A stretch of 30,309 nucleotides of DNA from the IMG/VR virus record IMGVR_UViG_3300042324_000380, positions 1 to 30,309 of that record; one strand, 5' to 3'. This DNA comes from a virus. A model generated the notes under the pieces. It saw only the letters and a program-made list of their open reading frames with translations, was not told the origin of the DNA and ran no database searches. The translations under genes were made by a program, and so were the position numbers. This document shows, piece after piece, positions 1 through 7,638 of this stretch (its first letter is position 1; each line of letters starts with the position of its first letter).

Positions 1-123
1 ATATCTTTATAACCCACGCGATGTATAACTATTATGGCATTTATTACACAATGCTTTTAAGTTGCTTTCGATATATTTTAAATCGGCGCGAGTAGAGAGT
101 TTTGTTATATGGTGAATTTCTGT
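1..123 (-). repeat. Left arm of 123-bp exact inverted repeat
   Basis: These 123 bases are the exact reverse complement of 29567-29689, the 3' end of the HNH gene near the right end of the window. Identity stops abruptly at 123/124, where the T-run of the late terminator begins. It may be a genuine inverted duplication or a fold-back/assembly artefact at a contig end; the sequence alone cannot decide. Confidence 0.9.
7..123 (-). pseudogene. HNH endonuclease C-terminal fragment (duplicate copy)
   Basis: Reading the minus strand from 123, the frame encodes 38 residues ending in a stop. They are identical to the C-terminus of the HNH protein at 29393-29683, including the HH pair, the Asn and the final CNKCH zinc/active-site motif. 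The N-terminal half with the first CxxC is missing. Upstream the frame runs through the terminator hairpin to a stop with no start codon, so this is not an independent gene. It lies in the same sense as the late operon and directly after its terminator. If the inverted repeat is an artefact, this fragment does not exist. Confidence 0.6.
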
Positions 124-157
124 ACAAAAAAATGCACACCGATTAAAGTGTGCATTT
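124..157 (-). terminator. Intrinsic terminator of the late operon
   Basis: The arms 130-139 and 148-157 form a perfect 10-bp stem with an 8-nt loop. On the minus strand the stem is followed by seven T residues (positions 132-126, the first few within the stem). It lies about 40 bp after the last small gene and ends the minus-strand late module. Confidence 0.85.
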
Positions 158-196
158 CTCTATATGACTAAACTCACCCATCCCTAGGTGAAAATA

Positions 197-376
197 TTAA
201 TTCATGACACTGCGTTTCTTTTTCTTTAAATGCAAGTAATCATCAATCTGTGTCTGTGACATGGATTCTGCCATATCGGCCACTTGCTTGGAAACTTTTG
301 ATTTACTAAGCGCACCGGCCTTAACGGCATTAACCATCTGAAATAAATGAAGTTGTTGTTTATTTACTGATGGCAT
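197..376 (-). CDS. Small DUF3008-like phage protein
   Basis: This 59-residue frame starts with MPSVNKQQLHLFQMV and ends in a lysine-rich KKKKRSVMN tail. The pattern of an MPxxxxxQ start, LFxMVxAxKxG, a middle helix and an AxSMS-x-x-x-x-DY motif resembles the short DUF3008 family found in phages and bacteria, whose function is unknown. The ATG lies 3 bp after the stop of the upstream gene (380), with no clear ribosome binding site, so translation is probably coupled. It is the last gene before the late terminator. Family assignment is by motif pattern only; an unrelated small basic protein is possible. Confidence 0.65.
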   Translation of the reverse strand: MPSVNKQQLHLFQMVNAVKAGALSKSKVSKQVADMAESMSQTQIDDYLHLKKKKRSVMN

Positions 377-379
377 AAA

Positions 380-751
380 TTAATCGCCGGGGTCAAATAT
401 ACTTCCGGTCCAACCAAAGTTATTTGACGTGCCACCCGCGTTTGTAATGGCTACATCAATGAATACATCGCCCACGTCATTAAAAGTGCCAAAGTCGTAT
501 GTGTTGGTTGTTACTGTATCAACTTCAACTCCATCGAGATAATAGGTATAACTTGCAACTGGTGGAGTATATGGGCCACCAGCAGTTACGGTTAAAGTAA
601 TATTGCTGCCGGTAGGAAACAAATCACCAGATGCAGTATCAAAGGTACACTCTGTTACTTTGTATGGTCCCGGTCCTTGTCCTGCAACAGATAAATCGAT
701 TGTAAAAACTCCGCGCTTGGCTTTTCTTTTCTTTGATAATTGAATAGGCAT
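380..751 (-). CDS. Ig-like tail/adhesion protein
   Basis: This 123-residue protein has a very basic N-terminus (KKRKAKR, residues 7-13) followed by beta-rich Thr/Gly/Val sequence typical of an Ig-like or PKD-like sandwich. The stretch YDFGTF...VFIDVAITNAGG near residues 85-107 resembles NFGTIV...VEVAVEVRCQG near the C-terminus of the adhesin at 1310-2518, so the two probably share an Ig-like module. A GAGGAAG Shine-Dalgarno sequence lies 6 nt before the ATG, and the TATACTTATA motif lies 21 nt upstream. A minor tail or host-surface-binding role is inferred from its place at the end of the tail genes. Confidence 0.7.
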   Translation of the reverse strand: MPIQLSKKRKAKRGVFTIDLSVAGQGPGPYKVTECTFDTASGDLFPTGSNITLTVTAGGPYTPPVASYTYYLDGVEVDTVTTNTYDFGTFNDVGDVFIDVAITNAGGTSNNFGWTGSIFDPGD

Positions 752-772
752 AAATTCTTCCTCGTTATATTC

Positions 773-782
773 TATAAGTATA
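773..782 (-). promoter_or_regulatory. TATACTTATA promoter-like motif
   Basis: Exact copy on the coding strand, 21 nt before the ATG at 751. A GAGGAAG ribosome binding site lies between motif and start. Confidence 0.6.
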
Positions 783-799
783 CACCAGTTATAAAATCA

Positions 800-1267
800 T
801 CACGGAAATATCTCACTGCCGCCCGGTGCTTTTATATAACGTGTTTGTATTTTATCATTCTGCTCGCTGTAGTTTAATAACAATTGCTGGCCCGCTTCCA
901 TACATGCCTTGTTGCTTTTGCGTAAGTCGTTCTGTTGCTTGGTTATAACATCGTGGCACTTTGTACAAATGGCACGCAAACCATCCTTCTCGACAAACAA
1001 TCTTTCAATAAAAGTATTCCAATCCACGAAGCCATTTGTTCCAACAACTGGGTCAACATGATCTACGCGAATATCTTTATTACCTACTTTCTTTTTACAC
1101 AGAGCACATACATAAGTATTGCGTGCGGTCTTTGCTTCTTTCTTGGTCGTGTTCTTTGGACTCCACCTGCACGAAGCCCGACGAAGTGCTGATGATATAA
1201 AACTATTTTTGCGAGCAGTAGTCCACATACCATCTGCATGTTCTTTTTTAGATTTTGATTTTGCCAT
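800..1267 (-). CDS. HNH endonuclease
   Basis: This 155-residue protein has the zinc-stabilised HNH nuclease fold: CxxC at C54/C57, the catalytic DH pair at D69-H70 (VDHVDPVVG), and CTKCH at C101/C104/H105. The basic N-terminus (residues 1-50, rich in K/R/T) may bind DNA. Stand-alone HNH proteins of this size are common in phages as homing-type or packaging-associated nucleases. Its position between two Ig-like tail-protein genes, far from the terminase, favours a mobile, homing-type gene. A variant of the promoter-like motif (1272-1281) lies 4 nt before the ATG, leaving no room for a ribosome binding site. Confidence 0.85.
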   Translation of the reverse strand: MAKSKSKKEHADGMWTTARKNSFISSALRRASCRWSPKNTTKKEAKTARNTYVCALCKKKVGNKDIRVDHVDPVVGTNGFVDWNTFIERLFVEKDGLRAICTKCHDVITKQQNDLRKSNKACMEAGQQLLLNYSEQNDKIQTRYIKAPGGSEIFP

Positions 1268-1271
1268 ATAA

Positions 1272-1281
1272 TCTAACTATA
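1272..1281 (-). promoter_or_regulatory. Variant promoter-like motif (TATAGTTAGA)
   Basis: One mismatch to TATANTTATA on the coding strand, 4 nt before the ATG of the HNH gene at 1267. Confidence 0.4.
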
Positions 1282-1309
1282 AGCAATTGTATTCAAACCG
1301 CAATTTATT

Positions 1310-2518
1310 TTAAACAACATTTCCAATCCAATTATTTCCTTCTGTATCACTGTCATATACAGCGGCCTCGTATCCTTGGCATCTTACTTCAACCGCTACT
1401 TCCACAGTAGTGGTGGAAACTATAGTGCCAAAATTATGTGAGCTACCATCTCTTGTAGGCCCAGTCCAGCCAGCACCGTCCACGTTAATCCACCAGTCAT
1501 AAACAAACGGCGACGTTCCACCGGAAGGAGTCACGCCAATATTGATTACCTGTGACGCAGCTATATTGGATGGATTTGCTTCGGACCAAGTTATACCAGT
1601 AGCCGCTTGATATGGAGCAAAACTGGATGTTACATAAGCATCTCCGGTTACTATAATATAACTTGATGATGCATTTACATTTCCAATTCCGCCAGTATCT
1701 CCAAGCCAATTCACAAAGTAATAACCCGCAGAAGGATTGGCCAATAAAGTATATTGTTGATTGTCATTGTTACTAAGCTGCAACACACCTCCGTCACCGT
1801 CACCATCCAACACTGTGCTATCTCCTCCACTACCATTGTTTGCTTGAACATTATATAATATCCAGTTATATACAGCTTCTGCTGTAGCATCTCCATCTGC
1901 TGTAAAGTTGGCAATAGTTTGAGACAATGCGCTATTAACAAAAGAAAGATCGCCTACTGGATTGCTCCAATTATTAAATATTTGATATGATGGTGCAGAA
2001 CTTGCAGTTATTGGCATATTATCAAAATATCCAAACGTTCCATCTCCAGTCCCATTTGTAACAGTTAGCGTCCATTGGTTGACGGCGTAAGAAGCTGATA
2101 CAGTTTTAGCTGCTGACATTAGTATAGTCGTCTGTGCAGAAGTGGGCGACACCACCGTATCTCCCAACCACTGGTCAAATGAATAGTGTGTCGGTGCGGC
2201 TGATGCAGTTATTGGGGCATAAGTACCAGAGTTCTTCATTCCTCCGCCACTGCCACTATAAACAGAAAGTAAATATTGGATGATTGGGGCATAGTTATAA
2301 TTTTGAAACAAAGTGCTTAGGTCAGCACTTCCACTTTTGAAGAAAGTAGAAAATCCTATTGTGTCTCCACCAATTGATACTTCGTATCGTTGCGCCAAAT
2401 CCGTTCCACCCACCTTGAAACCGGTGTTTTGGCGTGCGGTGCCTGTTCGGGCCTTGAATATCAAGTCGAGGTCGGCGCGGGCCGCGGAAGCTGAGACACA
2501 GGTAAATCCGCTACTCAT
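1310..2518 (-). CDS. Modular tail-tip adhesin with InlB-like repeats
   Basis: This 402-residue protein is made of modules. Residues 1-72 form a compact N-terminal unit (LDLIFKARTGTARQNTGFKV ... KSGSADLSTLFQ), probably the attachment module. Three repeats follow at about 80-145, 148-218 and 219-305, each with a TV-x-G-x-G start, an ITASxxPxxxxFxxW core and an aromatic end. This is the pattern of the divergent InlB B-repeat/Flg_new_2 family seen in surface adhesins. Residues 306-402 form an Ig-like domain related to the protein at 380-751. The start overlaps the stop of the J-like gene (TAATG) and is preceded by GGAG. It is a likely receptor-binding or baseplate-decorating protein. Domain names are by pattern recognition. 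Confidence 0.7.
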   Translation of the reverse strand: MSSGFTCVSASAARADLDLIFKARTGTARQNTGFKVGGTDLAQRYEVSIGGDTIGFSTFFKSGSADLSTLFQNYNYAPIIQYLLSVYSGSGGGMKNSGTYAPITASAAPTHYSFDQWLGDTVVSPTSAQTTILMSAAKTVSASYAVNQWTLTVTNGTGDGTFGYFDNMPITASSAPSYQIFNNWSNPVGDLSFVNSALSQTIANFTADGDATAEAVYNWILYNVQANNGSGGDSTVLDGDGDGGVLQLSNNDNQQYTLLANPSAGYYFVNWLGDTGGIGNVNASSSYIIVTGDAYVTSSFAPYQAATGITWSEANPSNIAASQVINIGVTPSGGTSPFVYDWWINVDGAGWTGPTRDGSSHNFGTIVSTTTVEVAVEVRCQGYEAAVYDSDTEGNNWIGNVV

Positions 2519-5500
2519 TATCGTTTCTCCAATACTCCGATGCGCTGACGCATATTTTCTATAAGTTTGTTCTGATCTTGGATGGCTCCAATAAGGAACG
2601 GCACAATCTTGCTGTAATCCAAACCATTCACTTCGCCATCTTTGTAACTGACGATGTTAGGGATTAGTTCAGCCACTTGTTCAGCAATCAACCCCGCATC
2701 CTGCTTCTTGCTACCATCTTTCCAGTCGAAGGTCTTCGGCTGTAACTTATTTACAATGTCCATAGAACCTTGTAACGGATGAACGTTGTCCTTGTATTTT
2801 ATAGAACTTGGACTGTTGAACGCATCGGCATAAACATCAGTTTGAACATATAATGTTCCGCCCGTGGTTATAGCCATCAATTCATTACTGTTGCCACTGT
2901 CTACCCAACGGTGTGCTTCGTTGGTCGTTAATGTTCCAGTAACACCAGTTCCACCAGCATAAGTTAAAACATTACCATTGGCAAAGTTTGCCGATATTGC
3001 TCTGTCTGTATTCGCCGTGCTGTTGCCAAATCGAATATGTTCACCCTTGAATCCATTGTTTGTACTGGAATGATTTATTTCAAGTGTGCCGTCTCGGTGC
3101 CAAATACCTTGTTCAGTTTGTGCAGTACGAAAGCGTAAAGTACCATCGCCAGCAGTTGTAGCAACATCGCCAGCCGACAATACAAGCGTACCACGAATTC
3201 CTGCGCCACCCCCGCCCACACCAACCAAGTCGATTTGTGCGCCGTTTGTTTCACCGTTGGCACTACCACCCGTTATAATAAAATTACCATTGTTGTCTTG
3301 ATAACGCATACCGTTACCACTATTAATCATAATACCGCTACCAGTGATTTCAGGAGACTCTAAACGAGCGGCAGTTAATAATACAGTAGCATTGATTGTT
3401 CCAGCAGTTATTTTACCAGCATCAAGTTCTCTGATGAAAGCCTGTGGCATATATACACCAGATGCATCAGCAACAAACGATTGCGATACAGTGCCATTGG
3501 TTGTATTGTATATTTTAAATGTATCTGCTTGAACAGTGAAAGTACTTTCAGCACCACTTTGATTTATAATTCTAAATCCAGCAATGCGTGGTGTTCCAGA
3601 TGATGTAACAGTCAAAGCATATTCTTCACCAAAATTCACCAATGATTGACTGATCGGATTGATACGACCATCATCTACTGCTTGCCAAGTTGTGCCATTC
3701 CAACGATATGGCTTATATGCATCATCGGTGTCCCACCACAAATCGCCTTGCACAATACTTCCAGTAGTTGCTCCAGTTGGTGCAGAAGTTTGATACCACG
3801 ACACTTTACCATTTAGTCTTTCTGGTGTGCTCCAAGATCCAATCAGTGTAATTCCATCTGCTCCACTGATAAGTCCATTAGACACCCACAAAGCATTGCC
3901 ATCATCTGCTGGGATAGTGATGCTCCAAAATGCCGGTGTAAGATTGCCAGTTGGCGTAGCTGGTATTGTGGCACTTCTACGATATATGTTATATTGTGTA
4001 TTGCCAATGCTACCAGTTGGACCTGCTTCTCCAGTACCTATACTTGCTACAACGGCAGTTGCAGCACTGGATGTAGCAGACGTGTTTCCACTTGTATCAA
4101 CATTCTGTAGCCATACATAATATGAACTGCCAGATGCTATTGTCTTGTTCCAAGTTGTACCACTTATACTACCTTGATATGTCCAACTTGATGTATTATT
4201 TACATTGTTGAACCAGATTTTAGTAAATTTATAATCTGTATCTACTGCTTCATTTGTCCAATTTGCTGTAAAACTACCGGTTCCACCAGTTGCGGTTATG
4301 CTGCTTGGCGTTTGTGGAGGCGTACCATCACCATTTATCTTTATGCTGCTGCTTACATAACTACTATATACACCCAGATAGTTGAAGTTGCGTGCTCTAA
4401 AATCATATGTTTTGCCAGCCTCAACGTCTATTGTTGTAAATTCACTGATGGTTCTTCCAAATGTGCCAATAGCACCATAATCAGCAGATGCTGTGTCCTT
4501 GAAATCTACTTCAATATCTGCAATACTTCCGCTATATGAAGCACTCCAATATAATGTTGCACTTGGAAATACAGTTCCATCTTTATCAATCACTGTGCTT
4601 TCAAGCAAACTGAAGCCAACTGGCGGTTGTACAATAAATGGATTTGGCAAATTGGTATTTGGACTCAAATCTCTATCTACATCTTCACCAACTGGAAAGT
4701 CATATATTGCACTGTCAGTTTCTTTCAATGAAAGGCTGGTGCTCAAATCTGGGTTTATAGTAAGTTCAATAACCTCAAATACTTTGTTGTTCCATCCATA
4801 ACGATCTACTGAAAGATATACATTGTCTCCAGCAATCAATTGTAATCCGCTGATTTTGGTTGTGATAGACACACTCAAATCTTGGCGACTATCAAGCAAT
4901 GTTAGCTTGGCAATGCGACGAGCAACTGTATGATTTGTTACAGCACTCAATTCAATATCAATAGGACTTTCTACACCATCATCCTCTGCCAAATAATAAC
5001 TGCTGGTTATTGGCACAAAGTCGGCTGCTTGAAAGCTGCTTGTATATGTCCTGCCATCAACATACAATCCACGCACACTATTGAAACTATTGGCAATGCT
5101 GCTCTTGGTTGTAACATTGATGCTTCCAAGCAAGTCATCTTCATTTAGATATATTGTTGGAGTGCTGTATACACCAACTTTTAGTGTAAATTTACCATTT
5201 GTATATACCAACTTACCATAGCAAGTTTTTAGTATATCTTCAATTACATCTGCTGGCTTTGTATTGAGAGTGAATGTATGATTACATGTATAACGTTTGC
5301 CTGTGCCTACTCCATATGGCTCATAGTTACATGCATCTTTTGCGACGCCAAAACTGCCACTATCAATTTCATCAGATGTTGCACCAAAATAGTTTAGCAA
5401 ATAATGTCTAAGAATGAGTGATGGATTATCATAATAATCAACATCGTCTCCATTTTCATCCTGCAATGCATGACCAACAACAGTGGCTGATATATTTGGA

Positions 5501-6078
5501 ATACCATTTGGATAAACACTTGGATCTGCTACAAGCTTCGCATAAATACTTGCAATGCCATTGAGCTTACAATCGCTATTCCATTCTGTGGATGGAGTCA
5601 TAACATATGCAGTTTGAGACGGTGCTCCAACTTTATATGTCATTGCCAATTTATCTGCTGGAAATACTGCTGATTGACCACTGCCACTTTCATATGCAAT
5701 TACATCATTGAAATAGATGTTTTTCAGGTCGCTGATTTGATGACCTGCAAGAGCAACAACCAGATGCAAAAATTCATTCTTGTTTGATGTTCCACTGCTA
5801 TTTGTGCTGGCAAATATTATAGGCCCAGATACTCTGCTAATTCCATATATAACACGCCTAGATGACACAGTTTCGCGTGTCATTGATATTTTACCAGAAG
5901 CCTCTGACTGCAAACTACCAAATGCAGGAGCTTTTATCATGCTTTGTGCTATGGCATATGTTGTGCCTGCTACAACAACATATGAGCCAACTATGATGGC
6001 AGTTTGTGTGGCTATGGAGATATTAACACCTGCCGAAGCAATTGCGTAAAGAATTTCTGCTGCTAATAGTTCTGCCAT
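2518..6078 (-). CDS. J-like tail tip/host specificity protein with C-terminal S74 chaperone
   Basis: This 1186-residue protein occupies the position of the lambda gpJ-type central tip protein. The N-terminus has hydrophobic helices (about 5-45), then a conserved-looking hub region (ETVSSRRVIYGISRVSGPI). A fibronectin-III-like domain lies at about 590-670, followed by beta-rich linker sequence. Residues 1091-1186 match the Peptidase_S74 intramolecular chaperone: SSIKYKDN with a Ser and a Lys five residues apart (the known catalytic dyad spacing), then GLIAEQVAELIP and LDYSKIVPFLIGAIQDQ. In known S74 proteins this domain drives trimer folding and cuts itself off, so the mature protein is likely to end near residue 1091. 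A GGAG site precedes the ATG. Confidence 0.85.
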   Translation of the reverse strand: MAELLAAEILYAIASAGVNISIATQTAIIVGSYVVVAGTTYAIAQSMIKAPAFGSLQSEASGKISMTRETVSSRRVIYGISRVSGPIIFASTNSSGTSNKNEFLHLVVALAGHQISDLKNIYFNDVIAYESGSGQSAVFPADKLAMTYKVGAPSQTAYVMTPSTEWNSDCKLNGIASIYAKLVADPSVYPNGIPNISATVVGHALQDENGDDVDYYDNPSLILRHYLLNYFGATSDEIDSGSFGVAKDACNYEPYGVGTGKRYTCNHTFTLNTKPADVIEDILKTCYGKLVYTNGKFTLKVGVYSTPTIYLNEDDLLGSINVTTKSSIANSFNSVRGLYVDGRTYTSSFQAADFVPITSSYYLAEDDGVESPIDIELSAVTNHTVARRIAKLTLLDSRQDLSVSITTKISGLQLIAGDNVYLSVDRYGWNNKVFEVIELTINPDLSTSLSLKETDSAIYDFPVGEDVDRDLSPNTNLPNPFIVQPPVGFSLLESTVIDKDGTVFPSATLYWSASYSGSIADIEVDFKDTASADYGAIGTFGRTISEFTTIDVEAGKTYDFRARNFNYLGVYSSYVSSSIKINGDGTPPQTPSSITATGGTGSFTANWTNEAVDTDYKFTKIWFNNVNNTSSWTYQGSISGTTWNKTIASGSSYYVWLQNVDTSGNTSATSSAATAVVASIGTGEAGPTGSIGNTQYNIYRRSATIPATPTGNLTPAFWSITIPADDGNALWVSNGLISGADGITLIGSWSTPERLNGKVSWYQTSAPTGATTGSIVQGDLWWDTDDAYKPYRWNGTTWQAVDDGRINPISQSLVNFGEEYALTVTSSGTPRIAGFRIINQSGAESTFTVQADTFKIYNTTNGTVSQSFVADASGVYMPQAFIRELDAGKITAGTINATVLLTAARLESPEITGSGIMINSGNGMRYQDNNGNFIITGGSANGETNGAQIDLVGVGGGGAGIRGTLVLSAGDVATTAGDGTLRFRTAQTEQGIWHRDGTLEINHSSTNNGFKGEHIRFGNSTANTDRAISANFANGNVLTYAGGTGVTGTLTTNEAHRWVDSGNSNELMAITTGGTLYVQTDVYADAFNSPSSIKYKDNVHPLQGSMDIVNKLQPKTFDWKDGSKKQDAGLIAEQVAELIPNIVSYKDGEVNGLDYSKIVPFLIGAIQDQNKLIENMRQRIGVLEKR

Positions 6079-6081
6079 AGT

Positions 6082-6459
6082 TTATTTCTCCGTATAATAA
6101 TACACATCTGTTATTTTATCTTTGCTACGAAATGCTCCACCCGCAAACAATGCTTTGGTACCATCATATATTCCAATTGCATTTTCACATAACACAACAT
6201 CACCGGCATATATTGCAGTGTCATTTCTCTTGGCAAATCCAGCAGTAGATAATACTGTATGCCATCCACCCTTTGATTTTATAAGATTGGCGTTTGTATC
6301 TTCATCTTTTACCTTGCCTTTAAATTCGGCCAAGAAATCTTTCTTGTACATATGCTCTAGCATTTTACCAACAAAAAATCCGCAGCAGTTAGTTCTCCAG
6401 TTGAATTTAACTCTGTGTAGTTCAGCCAATTTATTATAAAATGATGAATCTATATACAT
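6082..6459 (-). CDS. NlpC/P60-like tail protein (DUF6950-like)
   Basis: This 125-residue protein lies between the hub and J-like genes, where many siphophages encode a cell-wall peptidase. The NCC motif (residues 24-26) would supply the nucleophile Cys at the start of a helix (CGFFVGKMLEHMY). A later AGDVVLCENAIGIYDG segment resembles the GDvvl strand of NlpC/P60-like phage proteins such as DUF6950. The usual order Cys, then helix, then GDV holds, but the DC pair typical of the family is replaced by NC and the catalytic His is not certain, so activity is unproven. The start overlaps the previous stop as TAATG. Confidence 0.55.
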   Translation of the reverse strand: MYIDSSFYNKLAELHRVKFNWRTNCCGFFVGKMLEHMYKKDFLAEFKGKVKDEDTNANLIKSKGGWHTVLSTAGFAKRNDTAIYAGDVVLCENAIGIYDGTKALFAGGAFRSKDKITDVYYYTEK

Positions 6460-7079
6460 TATTCGCCGTCTCCAGTTCCTTCATCTGCTGTGTTGCCAAC
6501 GCTACTAGGTGCGCTTGTGCCCCAATATATACTTTTATCAGCCATACTTGCCACAAACTCCAATCCTTTATCTGTTGGATATAATTCTTTTTGTGCTTCA
6601 TCTGTATAACGCAAGTCGCTTGGTCTGTTCAAATCAATCAGTCTATTTTCACATTTTACAGTTATTGTAGATAATTCGCCAGATTCATTTATTACCAATT
6701 GATTCATTCTGCCACGAAACAATGTAATTTGTTCATATGTAGTCATGGCCGTGTTGAATAATATCAAATATATAGCAACTTGTCTTCCTCTATAATTATC
6801 ATTTAGTGCCAAAGATACATATTCAGTTGGTATGCCAGAAAGAGTCAAATCAACGCTCTTGGCACTAACTTCAGTTGTTTCTGTTACTGCTGACAGTGTT
6901 CCAAGTGTACCAATGCCTTGATAATTGCCTCCACCAAAATCGTCGCTGAAACTCTTGCTTGCATTTCCTGTCCAAAGTCTCACGGCACTGCCACTAAAAT
7001 CCATATATGCAGCAATATACGGCTGTATAAGTGATACACTGCTGCTTACATATGTTGCTGTTACACCATTTCTACTCAT
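6459..7079 (-). CDS. DUF2163-like tail hub protein
   Basis: I use the start at 7079 (MSRNGVTATYV), which has a GGAGG ribosome binding site 9 nt upstream, rather than a longer frame from 7109 that would overlap the previous gene. The 206-residue protein contains FRGRMNQLVIN, TITVKCENRLIDLNRPSDLRYTDEAQKELYPTDKGLEFV (read in two parts) and a C-terminal YWG, features of the DUF2163/phage BR0599-type tail protein. That family sits between the distal tail protein and the NlpC-like gene in many siphophages and acts as a hub adaptor. Position and motif agree. Confidence 0.7.
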   Translation of the reverse strand: MSRNGVTATYVSSSVSLIQPYIAAYMDFSGSAVRLWTGNASKSFSDDFGGGNYQGIGTLGTLSAVTETTEVSAKSVDLTLSGIPTEYVSLALNDNYRGRQVAIYLILFNTAMTTYEQITLFRGRMNQLVINESGELSTITVKCENRLIDLNRPSDLRYTDEAQKELYPTDKGLEFVASMADKSIYWGTSAPSSVGNTADEGTGDGE

Positions 7080-7080
7080 A

Positions 7081-7626
7081 TTATATAGCCTCCACGATTG
7101 GCACCACAATGCCTGTGAGCATCATTTCATCAACGCTAAATTGTATATCATTTGTTGCTAGACGCATCCTTGTGCCAGATGTTGTATTGATTGTATATGA
7201 TGTGCTTGGAGATAGTTTTGGAAACAAACTTGTGGCTGTAGTAAATTGAACAAGTCTATTGCTGCTATTATCATAACCATACTTGCCAATCTCCACAGTT
7301 CCACTACCTAAAGTAAAATCATTTCCCGTTGCTGTTGTCGTAATACCAACACTAGCACTTATCATAAATTTGTTTGGAAGTTTGTATGTAAATGTTCCAC
7401 TTGTTCCTGCAAGTGCATTCAAAAATCCCGTCAATTCTTCAGCATCAGTTTGAAACAATGGTGCATATATTAGATTTAGTTCCCACCATTGACCACCATA
7501 ACGATACGTTTGTGTCTTACCAGTATATGGTGATTGAAATTGTGTTGCTATTGTACGAGACCCAAAATCAATGCTCTTTGGAACAAGTCTGGCATTGGTT
7601 GGATATGTTAGTGGATATGAAGGCAT
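7081..7626 (-). CDS. Distal tail (Dit-like) protein
   Basis: This 181-residue, beta-rich protein lies directly after the tape measure gene and before the DUF2163-like hub, the usual place of the distal tail protein that caps the tube and carries the baseplate. It has a WWELNLIYAPL segment and a FLNALAGTSGTFTYKLP segment, typical of phage minor tail/DUF2460-type proteins in which a width-limiting residue stretch follows a tube-like fold. The stop (7081) is followed after one base by the next ATG. No enzymatic motif is seen. Confidence 0.65.
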   Translation of the reverse strand: MPSYPLTYPTNARLVPKSIDFGSRTIATQFQSPYTGKTQTYRYGGQWWELNLIYAPLFQTDAEELTGFLNALAGTSGTFTYKLPNKFMISASVGITTTATGNDFTLGSGTVEIGKYGYDNSSNRLVQFTTATSLFPKLSPSTSYTINTTSGTRMRLATNDIQFSVDEMMLTGIVVPIVEAI

Positions 7627-7638
7627 ATTATTATATTA

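Noticed and set aside
4312-4801. Plus-strand frames of 75-102 codons within the J-like gene.
   Set aside because: They are antisense shadows without motif or start signal, in a gene with clear coding evidence on the minus strand.
7080-7109. 10-codon upstream extension of the DUF2163-like gene.
   Set aside because: It overlaps the Dit-like gene, whereas GGAGG precedes the ATG at 7079.
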